Assembly (NCBI GenBank): GCA_002361235.1
Contig: DESI01000009.1
Location: 1-23,634, forward strand
Source of the DNA: Porphyromonadaceae bacterium UBA3318
Lineage (GTDB): Bacteria > Bacteroidota > Bacteroidia > Bacteroidales > Muribaculaceae
DNA: 23,634 nt
Direction: 5' to 3'
How positions within the stretch are numbered: position 1 is the first letter of the stretch; the number at the start of each line of letters is the position of its first letter. The translations under genes were made by a program, and so were the position numbers. This document shows, one piece after another, positions 16,226 through 23,196 of the stretch. The notes beneath the pieces were generated by a model. The model was not told the DNA's origin and did not search any database. It worked only from the letters and a program-made list of their open reading frames with translations.

Positions 16226-17894
16226 ATGACTATCAGATACATCAACACATTCACTAACTTGATTCAGCATAAGGAATCGGAAGTGGTTGAGTTCAAGAAA
16301 GCGGAGAACAACTTCGACTTTGATGACTTGGGCAGGTATTTCTCGGCGATGAGCAATGAGGCGGAATCTTCGCGGACTCGATTTCGCGTGGCTGATTTTT
16401 GGCTATGATGAGAAAAAGCATGAGATTGTCGGCACGTCGTATAAAAACGGTGAAGGGGCTCTCAACAATCTAAAGCATGACTTTTCTCAACATACTACCG
16501 ACGGTCAGACTTTCCGTGAGATTATTCCGATTGAGGTAGATGGAAAGCGAATACTGATGTTCAAGATTCCGGCCTCGCCACGAAATATCGTTATGAAGTG
16601 GAAAGGGATTGCATATGGTCGTGACGGAGAAAGCCTAAAACCGCTTAATCAGTCCAAACAAGATGAAATCCGTAGGCAGACTCCGGCTCCCGACTGGTCT
16701 GCGGAAATTGTGCCCAATGCAACGATTGATGATCTTGACGAGGTGGCTATCGCTAAGGCTCGAAAGATGTTCAAGAAGGTGCATAGCCGTATTTCGGCTG
16801 AGGAGGTCAACCGTTGGTCTACAGAAGAATTTCTGAGTAAGTGTGAATTGATGGTCAATGGGAAACTTACTCGCGCAGCCATAATATTACTTGGCAAAAT
16901 GTTCTCAGACAGCAAGCTGCGTCCGGCAGTCGCGGAAGTTACGTGGACTCTCCGCGACGAGAAACAGGATGTAGTGGATTATGAACATTTCTCTGTGCCG
17001 TTTATCCTGACGGTAGATGAGATTCTTGCCAAGATACATAATCTGACCTTGCGTGAGATGCCTGGAGGCACGTTGTTCCCCGATACTATGAAACAGTATG
17101 ATGACTACACTATCCGTGAGGCACTTCATAACTGTATAGCCCATCAGGATTACACTCTGCGTCAGCGCATAAACTTCGTTGAGAATCCGGGATTTCTTTA
17201 TTATGCCAACGGAGGTTCGTTCATTCCCGGCACATTGGAAAATGCGCTTGCCACCAATGGCCCGCAACGATTCTTCCGCAACGCCTGTCTATGTAAGGCT
17301 ATGGTACATTTCAACATGATTGATACGGTAAGCCGTGGAATCAAAAAGATGTTTACCGAACAGATGGAGCGTAGGTTCCCGATGCCGGACTATGAGATTG
17401 ACAATGAGAAGAAAGAGGTTGCGGTCCGCATCTACGGCAATACCATAAATGAACGATATACCAAACTGCTCAAGGATAATGACACTCTGACCCTGCACGA
17501 CTGTATTTCTCTTGATGCCATTCAGAAAGGACATCGGATTGACGATGAGATAGCACAAGACCTTCTTCAGCGCGGTCTGATTGAGGGAGAAGCCCCGAAC
17601 TACACCATATCCCTTGGTGTAGCCAAAGCCTCCAGACAGCTCCCGCAATATACGAAAGTTAGAGGTCTGGAACGCGATAAAATCAAGCACATGATTTTGC
17701 AATACATTCAGAATGCAGGTGCTGACGGGGCAAAACGGGATGCAATCCTTGAATATCTTCAGGGTACCCTCCCCGGTCGTAATACAAGAGATCAGAATTC
17801 TGATTTGATTCGTAATATACTTAGAGAGATGGGGCAAGATAATATAATCGTATCTAAAAACAGATTATGGTATCTTTCAAAATCGACGGATTAA
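16226..17894 (+). pseudogene. AlbA_2/HATPase (Schlafen-type) ATP-binding protein, frameshifted
   Basis: The gene would encode about 555 residues but is split by one extra base. The first frame (from ATG 16226) reads a good AlbA_2 start, SEVVEFKKAENNFDFDDLGRYFSAMSNEA. It derails at 16361-16365 and stops within about 15 codons. In the next frame the domain continues LRGLDFAWLIFGYDEKKHEIVGTSYKNG. Removing one G from GCGGAA restores SNEANLRGLDF. Downstream are a HATPase_c_4-type domain (IREALHNCIAHQDY at the N-box, then ENPGFLYYANGG) and a C-terminal winged-helix-like region. Such proteins (COG2865-type) are usually regulators or defence-associated. It is richer in GC than the restriction-modification genes before it, so it may have another origin. 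The extra base could be a sequencing error. Confidence 0.8.
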
Positions 17895-17896
17895 AC

Positions 17897-17994
17897 GTGT
17901 AACTGCAGCCATCATGGTGTAATAAATTGTGTAGTTCACATATTTATCGTGTAGTAGTACGTGTAGTAGCTGTTTTTTGGGGCCTGCTACACGT
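17897..17994 (+). repeat. Phased GTGTA direct repeats with an inverted copy
   Basis: GTGTA occurs at 17897, 17917, 17929, 17949 and 17961, spaced 20, 12, 20 and 12 nt. An 8-bp inverted repeat, ACGTGTAG at 17959-17966 and CTACACGT at 17987-17994, closes the array. The array starts just after the AlbA_2/HATPase stop (17892-17894). No protein-coding sense is apparent. Such arrays are typical of multi-site DNA-binding proteins, for instance integrase arm sites or repressors (inference). Confidence 0.5.
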
Positions 17995-18012
17995 TTATAA
18001 TCAGGGCAATGT

Positions 18013-18039
18013 AATTCGTCAACGAGTTGTTGACGAATT
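18013..18039. repeat. Perfect 11-5-11 inverted repeat
   Basis: AATTCGTCAAC (18013-18023) and GTTGACGAATT (18029-18039) are exact reverse complements around a GAGTT centre. There is no T-run, so it is not an intrinsic terminator. The 27-bp size and geometry resemble a tyrosine-recombinase core or an operator. Confidence 0.6.
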
Positions 18040-18098
18040 TAAGATACCTATGAAGAAGTATCGGATGACTGAAAATTTCATTTATCAATTCAATAATA

Positions 18099-18150
18099 GA
18101 ATTCCTAACCACAGTTAAAAAAGAGGCGGCGACTGCCTCTTTTTTGCATT
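18099..18150 (+). repeat. Right copy of 52-bp imperfect direct repeat
   Basis: This copy matches 10457-10508 at 46 of 52 positions, same orientation. The six differences fall in the first half and in the terminator stem-loop; the run from GACTGCCTC to GCATT is identical. It marks the right boundary of the AT-rich block, and GC-rich rfbB begins just after it. Confidence 0.7.
18117..18145 (+). terminator. Intrinsic terminator at the right island boundary
   Basis: Six A residues, GAGGCGG, loop CGA, CTGCCTC and six T residues. Compared with the ksgA terminator, one A-U pair has become a G-U wobble, so the RNA stem is kept. Confidence 0.85.
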
Positions 18151-18173
18151 GATGGATTTTTGTTGTAACTTTG
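18144..18173 (+). promoter_or_regulatory. rfbB promoter
   Basis: TTG at 18144-18146 and TAACTTTG at 18166-18173 match the Bacteroidetes -33 and -7 elements with a 19-nt spacer. Transcription would start near 18180, inside the open frame beginning at 18175. This supports ATG 18211 as the real rfbB start. The -33 element lies in the T-tract of the terminator just upstream. Confidence 0.7.
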
Positions 18174-18210
18174 CATGCGGGATCTTCTCAAATGCGGATC
18201 CCGATTCGAT

Positions 18211-19347
18211 ATGGCTAAAAGAAACATACTTATCACCGGGGGCGCCGGGTTCATCGGCAGCCATGTGGTGCGTCTGTTCGTCACCGAACATCCGGATTAT
18301 CACATCTATAACCTCGACCTCCTCACCTATGCAGGCAACCTGGCCAACCTCAAGGACATCGAAGACCGGCCGAACTATACGTTCATCAAGGGCGACATCG
18401 CGGACCTGGAGCTGATGCGCCGAATCATCCGCGACAACCATATAGACGGCATCATCCACCTGGCGGCTGAAAGCCACGTGGACCGCAGCATCAAGGATCC
18501 GTTCACGTTCGCGCGCACCAATGTGATGGGCACGCTGGCTCTGCTGCAGGCCGCAAAGGAGTATTGGGAATCGCTGCCTGAAAAATACGAGGGCAAGCTG
18601 TTCTACCACATCAGCACCGACGAGGTGTATGGCGCACTGAAGCTGACGCATCCCGCGGGCGTAAAGCCTCCGTTCACCACCAAGGCCTCGAGCAAGGACG
18701 ATATGGCCTACGGCACCGAGTTCTTCCTTGAGACCACCAAGTATGATCCCCACTCGCCATACTCGGCGTCGAAGGCTTCGTCCGACCACTTCGTGCGCGC
18801 ATACCACGACACCTACGGAATGCCGACGCTCGTGACCAACTGCAGCAACAACTACGGCCCCTATCAGTTCCCCGAGAAACTGATTCCGCTGTTCATCAAC
18901 AACATACGCCACCGCAAGCCGCTACCCGTGTACGGCAAAGGGGAGAATGTGCGCGACTGGCTCTATGTGGAAGACCATGCACGTGCCATCGACACCATAT
19001 TCCATCACGGCAAGGTGGCCGAGACCTACAATATCGGCGGCTTCAACGAATGGAAGAACATCGACCTGATCAGAGTGGTAATCCGCACCGTTGACCGTCT
19101 GTTAGGCAACCCGGAAGGGTATTCCGACAGCCTCATCACCTACGTCACCGACCGTCCCGGCCATGACATGCGCTATGCCATCGACAGCCGCAAGCTGCAG
19201 AAGGAACTCGGCTGGGAACCCTCGCTGCAGTTTGAGGAGGGGATCGAGAAGACCGTGAAATGGTACCTGGACCACCAGGACTGGATCGACAACATCACCT
19301 CCGGCGAATACGAGAAATACTACGACGATATGTACGGCAACCGCTGA
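18211..19347 (+). CDS. rfbB: dTDP-glucose 4,6-dehydratase
   Basis: The 378-residue SDR-family enzyme (RmlB/RfbB) converts dTDP-glucose to dTDP-4-keto-6-deoxyglucose with bound NAD, on the route to dTDP-rhamnose and other deoxy-sugars of surface glycans. Visible motifs are the N-terminal nucleotide fold ILITGGAGFIGSH, HLAAESHVDRSI, the catalytic HISTDEVYG and the Tyr-Lys pair in SPYSASKASSDH, then NCSNNYGPYQFPEKLIP. An in-frame ATG at 18175 would add 12 residues but lies upstream of the predicted transcription start, so 18211 is preferred. No rmlA, rmlC or rmlD is adjacent; it appears monocistronic. Confidence 0.95.
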   Translation: MAKRNILITGGAGFIGSHVVRLFVTEHPDYHIYNLDLLTYAGNLANLKDIEDRPNYTFIKGDIADLELMRRIIRDNHIDGIIHLAAESHVDRSIKDPFTFARTNVMGTLALLQAAKEYWESLPEKYEGKLFYHISTDEVYGALKLTHPAGVKPPFTTKASSKDDMAYGTEFFLETTKYDPHSPYSASKASSDHFVRAYHDTYGMPTLVTNCSNNYGPYQFPEKLIPLFINNIRHRKPLPVYGKGENVRDWLYVEDHARAIDTIFHHGKVAETYNIGGFNEWKNIDLIRVVIRTVDRLLGNPEGYSDSLITYVTDRPGHDMRYAIDSRKLQKELGWEPSLQFEEGIEKTVKWYLDHQDWIDNITSGEYEKYYDDMYGNR

Positions 19348-19382
19348 GGGCCCCTCTCTTACAGTCCCGAGGCGGAAGCCGA

Positions 19383-19404
19383 GGGCGCCATATCTCCGGC
19401 GCCC
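19383..19404 (+). other. GC-rich hairpin after rfbB
   Basis: GGGCGCC at 19383-19389 and GGCGCCC at 19398-19404 form a perfect 7-bp stem with an 8-nt loop, 36 nt after the rfbB stop. No T-run follows, so it may stabilise the mRNA 3' end rather than terminate. Confidence 0.4.
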
Positions 19405-19424
19405 CATATAAACAAGAAAAAGGC

Positions 19425-19451
19425 CTGCATCACGCAGACCCTGTTTCTTCA
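19425..19451 (+). terminator. Probable intrinsic terminator after rfbB
   Basis: GGCCTGC, loop ATCAC and GCAGACC form a 7-bp stem with one mismatch, with A-rich sequence before and CTGTTTCTTC after. It is weaker than the ksgA terminator. Confidence 0.55.
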
Positions 19452-19677
19452 ATTAAAACAACAATAACAACTTTTTCAGAACGTTTGTAGCAGTATATAT
19501 TATGTCAATCAATGACTTATGCTCTATGTAGTGTGGTTTATCAAACCTTACGCTATTATAACATCGCTACTGTTTATTTGGTTCGGAAAGTTGTGATTTT
19601 TTGTTGATTTTTCGTAAAAATTTTTCAGCTTAATATCAATCTCATTGATATTAAGCTGATTATCATAACTAAAAAAA
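19452..19677 (+). promoter_or_regulatory. Intergenic region with 15-bp perfect operator-like inverted repeat
   Basis: This AT-rich stretch between rfbB and the WYL regulator holds no gene. CAGCTTAATATCAAT (19626-19640) and ATTGATATTAAGCTG (19644-19658) are perfect reverse complements around CTC, ending 19 nt before the WYL ATG. A dimeric regulator could bind here, most simply the WYL protein itself (autoregulation, inferred). The RNA hairpin would also sit next to the translation start. No exact TAnnTTTG promoter is evident nearby. Confidence 0.6.
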
Positions 19678-20589
19678 ATGAAGGAGCTGATAAACCGATA
19701 CGTGTGGATAGTGGACGTGCTGAACCGCTACGGACGCCTGACGCGCGAGGACATCAACGACCTGTGGCGCAAGTCGCCGCTGAGCAACGGCGACCCGATG
19801 CCCGCACGCACCTTCTATCACTACCGGCGCGCCATCGAGGAGAATTTTCAGCTCGAGATAGCCTGCGACGCCTCCGGCCATTACTATATCGACGAGACCG
19901 AAAGCAACGCCAACCCGATGGTGACCAACTGGTTGCTGGAATCCTATTCGGTCAACAACGCCATCAAAGGCTCGTCTATACCGCACGACCGCGTGTCGGT
20001 CGAGGACGTGCCCTCGGCGCGCGAATTCCTGCCGCTGGTGCTCGCCGCCATCGGCGACAGGCACAAGCTGTCGTTCACGTACGCCGGCTTCAGCAAGTCA
20101 AGGCCGGAGAAGGACATACGGTTCCTCCCCTGCTTCGTGAAGCGATACAAGCAGCGGTGGTACATGATAGGCATACGCGAGCAGAGCGGCGACGTGCGCA
20201 CCTACGCCCTGGACCGCGTGTCGCAGATGTCGGTGGTGAACGAAGAGTTCGAGATGCCGCAGCTCAAGCCGGAGACTTTCTTCGAGAACCTGATAGGCAT
20301 CACGGCGTCAAAGGCCGACGTGCGCACCGTCAAGATAATGACCACGCCCATCCAGGCCAAGTATTTCCGCGCCCTCCCATTCCACCACACCCAGCAGGAA
20401 GCGCTGCACGACCGGTATTCCATCTTCACCTACCGCCTGAAGCTGAATTACGAGCTGGTGCACGAAATCCTGTCTTACGGCGACGCGCTGAAGGTGCTTG
20501 CGCCCCGCGAGCTGCAGCTGATGGTGCAGACACAGCTGGAAAACACCCTGAAGATGTACGAAAATCCGGACCTTATTCCCCGGCAATAG
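19678..20589 (+). CDS. WYL-domain transcriptional regulator
   Basis: The 303-residue protein has an N-terminal helical region that looks like a winged-helix DNA-binding domain (about 1-75, with LTREDINDLWRKS and ARTFYHYRRAIEENF). A WYL domain follows at about 118-190, with KLSFTYAGF and RWYMIGIREQSGDVRTYALDRV, the family's ligand-sensing fold (here WYM in place of WYL). A WCX-like C-terminal region ends the chain. WYL regulators bind nucleotides or nucleic acids and often control DNA-damage or defence genes. Here it lies about 1.5 kb right of the defence island, but rfbB and a terminator separate them, so a link is speculative. Likely single-gene unit under the inverted repeat upstream. Confidence 0.88.
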   Translation: MKELINRYVWIVDVLNRYGRLTREDINDLWRKSPLSNGDPMPARTFYHYRRAIEENFQLEIACDASGHYYIDETESNANPMVTNWLLESYSVNNAIKGSSIPHDRVSVEDVPSAREFLPLVLAAIGDRHKLSFTYAGFSKSRPEKDIRFLPCFVKRYKQRWYMIGIREQSGDVRTYALDRVSQMSVVNEEFEMPQLKPETFFENLIGITASKADVRTVKIMTTPIQAKYFRALPFHHTQQEALHDRYSIFTYRLKLNYELVHEILSYGDALKVLAPRELQLMVQTQLENTLKMYENPDLIPRQ

Positions 20590-20643
20590 GCGAAACGACA
20601 CGCTGAAGCGTTATTAATTTAGTTTAAGTTGAAAAAGTGAATG

Positions 20644-20697
20644 AAGTTAAGAGGAATGTGAATACATGCGAATTACAGCACTGTCATCTTAACTTTT
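20644..20697 (+). promoter_or_regulatory. Inverted repeat and probable promoter before obgE
   Basis: AAGTTAAGA (20644-20652) and TCTTAACTT (20687-20695) are perfect 9-bp inverted complements 34 nt apart. The right arm overlaps TAACTTTT (20690-20697), a 7-of-8 match to the -7 consensus, 35 nt before the obgE ATG. It could be an operator or the end of the WYL transcript. Confidence 0.4.
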
Positions 20698-20732
20698 TAA
20701 AACTTTCTACACTTTATTAACTATTCAAGATA

Positions 20733-21908
20733 ATGGCAGAGAGCAATTTCATAGATTATGTAAAGATATTGTGCCGGTCGGGCAAGGGGGGCGCAGGGAG
20801 CCGCCATTTCCACCGTGCCAAGTATATACCCAAAGGCGGGCCTGACGGCGGCGACGGCGGCCGCGGCGGTCACATAATACTGCGGGGCAACCGTCATCTG
20901 TGGACGCTGCTCCCGCTGCGCTACAGGCGTCATATCTTCGCCACCGACGGCCAGAGCGGCGGCGAGAACCGCTCGCACGGCTCCGACGGCCAGGACCAGA
21001 TCATCGAGGTGCCCGTGGGCACCGCCGTGTTCGACGCCGATACCGGCGAGTTCCTGTGCGAAGTGACCGAGGACGAACAGGAGATCAACCTGCTGCGCGG
21101 CGGCAAGGGAGGCCTGGGCAACGTGCATTTCGCCACATCCACCAACCGCACTCCGCGCTACGCACAGCCGGGCCAGCCGGCCATCGAGAAGGCCGTGGTG
21201 CTCGAGCTTAAGCTGCTCGGCGACGTCGGTCTCGTGGGATTCCCCAACGCCGGGAAGTCCACGCTGCTTTCCGCCCTGTCGTCGGCCAAACCCAAGATAG
21301 CCGACTATCCCTTCACCACGATGGAGCCGCAGTTAGGCATCGTCAGATACCGCGACAACCAGTCGTTCGTCATGGCCGACATCCCCGGCATCATCGAGGG
21401 CGCTTCCGAAGGAAAGGGTCTCGGACTCAGGTTCCTGCGCCACATAGAGCGTAACGCCGTGCTGCTGTTCTTAGTGCCGGCCGACGCCGACGACATCAAC
21501 AAGGAATACGAGATACTGCTGCACGAGCTGCGCGAGTTCAATCCCGACCTCGACATCAAGAACCGCGTATTGGCCATCTCCAAGTCGGACATGCTCGACG
21601 ACGAGCTGCGCGACGAGATTGCAGCGACGCTGCCCCAGGACGTGCCGCATCTTTTCATCTCCGCCGTCACCGGCCAGGGACTGACAGAGCTGAAGGACAT
21701 ACTGTGGCGCGAAATCAATTCCGAGGACAATCAGGCGCGTTTCACCGTGACCCACCGCCCCCTCGACATACGCCACCGCGTGGAGGAGGAAGACAACTTC
21801 GTGTTCGACCAGCCTGAAATGGAGGACGAGGACGACGTGTACGGCGATATGTCGGACGAGGAATGGGAGGACGAGTTCTGGGACGAGGAATCGTCGGTCA
21901 ACGATTAA
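20733..21908 (+). CDS. obgE: Obg-family ribosome-assembly GTPase
   Basis: The 391-residue protein has the three expected parts. The glycine-rich Obg domain (about 1-160) contains KGGAGSRHFHRAKYIPKGGPDGGDGG. The G domain (about 161-335) has GFPNAGKST (G1), the DIPGIIEGASEG switch region and SKSDM in the base-recognition position. A very acidic C-terminal tail (about 350-391) follows. Obg binds the 50S subunit and couples GTP level to ribosome maturation and stress responses. It is probably first in a unit with the acyltransferase 47 bp downstream. Start and length match the family. Confidence 0.96.
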   Translation: MAESNFIDYVKILCRSGKGGAGSRHFHRAKYIPKGGPDGGDGGRGGHIILRGNRHLWTLLPLRYRRHIFATDGQSGGENRSHGSDGQDQIIEVPVGTAVFDADTGEFLCEVTEDEQEINLLRGGKGGLGNVHFATSTNRTPRYAQPGQPAIEKAVVLELKLLGDVGLVGFPNAGKSTLLSALSSAKPKIADYPFTTMEPQLGIVRYRDNQSFVMADIPGIIEGASEGKGLGLRFLRHIERNAVLLFLVPADADDINKEYEILLHELREFNPDLDIKNRVLAISKSDMLDDELRDEIAATLPQDVPHLFISAVTGQGLTELKDILWREINSEDNQARFTVTHRPLDIRHRVEEEDNFVFDQPEMEDEDDVYGDMSDEEWEDEFWDEESSVND

Positions 21909-21955
21909 GGTCTAACCGTTTGAATTACTGATTACTAATTTCCATTTATTCAGAA

Positions 21956-22846
21956 ATGGACAAGATTGACATAAACCTTCACGATATACTGCGCTCACGC
22001 ATCAAGGGCTGGAAGGGACGGATGATTCCGGGCTTCATGATCACGGGGCTGGAGAAATTAGTGCATCAGGACGAGCTGAACGCCGCCCTGGACGCCACCT
22101 ATCCCTCGACCGGCTCGGAATTCTGCGAGCGCATATACGACTTCTTCAACGTCACCCTTGAGGTGGAGGGGCTGGAGAACATCCCCGACCACGGACGCTT
22201 CATATTCGCCTCCAACCACCCTCTCGGCGGTCTGGACGGCATGGGGCTGATCAAGGTGCTTGGCGCCAAGTACGGCGACGAGAACATTCAGTTCCTGGTG
22301 AACGACATGCTGATGAACGTGATACCGCTGCGCACGGTGTTCCTTCCCATCAACAAATATGGTTCGCAGGCCCGCGAGGCCGCCGTGGCCATCCGCGACG
22401 CATACGCCTCCGACAAGCAGATACTGATATTTCCCGCCGGCATGGTGTCGCGCATCCAGCCCGACGGCTCCATCGGCGACCTGGTGTGGCACAAGTCGTT
22501 CATCGACCGCGCCATCGAATTCCACCGCGACATCATCCCCATACACTTCGAGGGACTGAACCGCATGAGCTTCTACCGCACGGCCAAGGCGCGCACCAAA
22601 ATGGGTATAAAGGTCAATATGGAACAGGCGCTGCTGCCGGCCGAGCTGTGCGCCGCGCGCGGCAAGAAGTTCCGCGTCCGGTTCGGCAAACCGATCTCAT
22701 GGCAGAGCCTTGAAAAGAGCGGCGAGCCGCACGCCCTGCTGGCGTCCAAGCTGCGCCGGCTCGTGCATTCCGGGCTGACGGATTACAGCGGTATCGCCCC
22801 GATGCCCGCGTCCAGCGACACGACTTCGAATTCCGAGCAGAAATAG
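21956..22846 (+). CDS. 1-acylglycerol-phosphate-type acyltransferase (PlsC superfamily)
   Basis: The 296-residue protein carries the glycerophospholipid acyltransferase signature: FASNHPLGGLDGMGL (variant of the catalytic NHxxxxD block), then VFLPINKYGSQAREA, IFPAGMVSRIQ and FIDRAIEFHRDIIPIHFEG. Such enzymes transfer acyl groups to lysophosphatidic or related lipids at the membrane. It also resembles the Bacteroidetes group annotated as glycerol or hemolysin-type acyltransferases, so the exact lipid is unknown. Its last 64 nt overlap the 3' end of a convergent gene. No terminator is visible, so the two transcripts probably overlap. Confidence 0.88.
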   Translation: MDKIDINLHDILRSRIKGWKGRMIPGFMITGLEKLVHQDELNAALDATYPSTGSEFCERIYDFFNVTLEVEGLENIPDHGRFIFASNHPLGGLDGMGLIKVLGAKYGDENIQFLVNDMLMNVIPLRTVFLPINKYGSQAREAAVAIRDAYASDKQILIFPAGMVSRIQPDGSIGDLVWHKSFIDRAIEFHRDIIPIHFEGLNRMSFYRTAKARTKMGIKVNMEQALLPAELCAARGKKFRVRFGKPISWQSLEKSGEPHALLASKLRRLVHSGLTDYSGIAPMPASSDTTSNSEQK

Positions 22847-23121
22847 GCCGCATCCGGTCCGAAATCGCGCATGAACTGACCCAAAACCGGTTCAAGCGAT
22901 TCGCGCGCCCATTCCTGCAGCGCCTCCTCGCTGTCCGATTCCACCTGGAAGGCCAGGCTCAGCGCCTCGCTCTCCGCGGCCAACGTGCCTGCATGGCGCG
23001 ACAGCCGCGGCCGCATCCCGGCCTCGGCGATACACGCGGCACGCAACCGGAACCAGTCAACGAACCGCTGCTCCCTCTCCTTCGCCACCACAAACGTCGT
23101 ATTGTAGATATATCTTCCCAT
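22783..23121 (-). CDS. DUF4286 family protein
   Basis: The 112-residue protein begins MGRYIYNTTFVV, typical of DUF4286, a small ferredoxin-like-fold family common in Bacteroidetes (RYIYNTTFVVAKEREQRFVDWF, then SLAFQVESDSEEALQEW and FCSEFEVVSLD). Function unknown. It is convergent with the acyltransferase and overlaps it by 64 nt at 22783-22846. Its start is separated by about 50 nt from the terminator of the next minus-strand gene, so it probably has its own promoter around 23130-23160, although no exact -7 consensus is seen. Confidence 0.85.
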   Translation of the reverse strand: MGRYIYNTTFVVAKEREQRFVDWFRLRAACIAEAGMRPRLSRHAGTLAAESEALSLAFQVESDSEEALQEWARESLEPVLGQFMRDFGPDAAYFCSEFEVVSLDAGIGAIPL

Positions 23122-23164
23122 CCCCGTATATTTGGAATTCTCTTAACTTTATAAACTTTTCAAC

Positions 23165-23196
23165 TAAAAAACGCTCAGACCCCTGAGCGTTTTTTA
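23165..23196. terminator. Bidirectional intrinsic terminator overlapping a CDS end
   Basis: AACGCTCAG and CTGAGCGTT form a 9-bp perfect stem around a short loop (ACCC), flanked by A and T tracts. It ends the minus-strand Fe-S gene, and its stem includes that gene's last codons and stop. Confidence 0.85.

Noticed and set aside
17927..18118. 63-codon plus-strand ORF after the AlbA_2/HATPase gene
   Set aside because: It needs a TTG start, covers the GTGTA array, the inverted repeat and part of the boundary repeat, and has no recognisable domain. More likely non-coding.
10457..18150. CRISPR array, insertion sequence, integrase or tRNA gene in the island
   Set aside because: No regularly spaced identical repeats with spacers, no transposase or recombinase motifs, and no cloverleaf were found on reading both strands by eye.
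18175..18210. Upstream ATG for rfbB adding 12 residues
   Set aside because: It lies before the predicted transcription start; the family starts at MAKRNILITGG.
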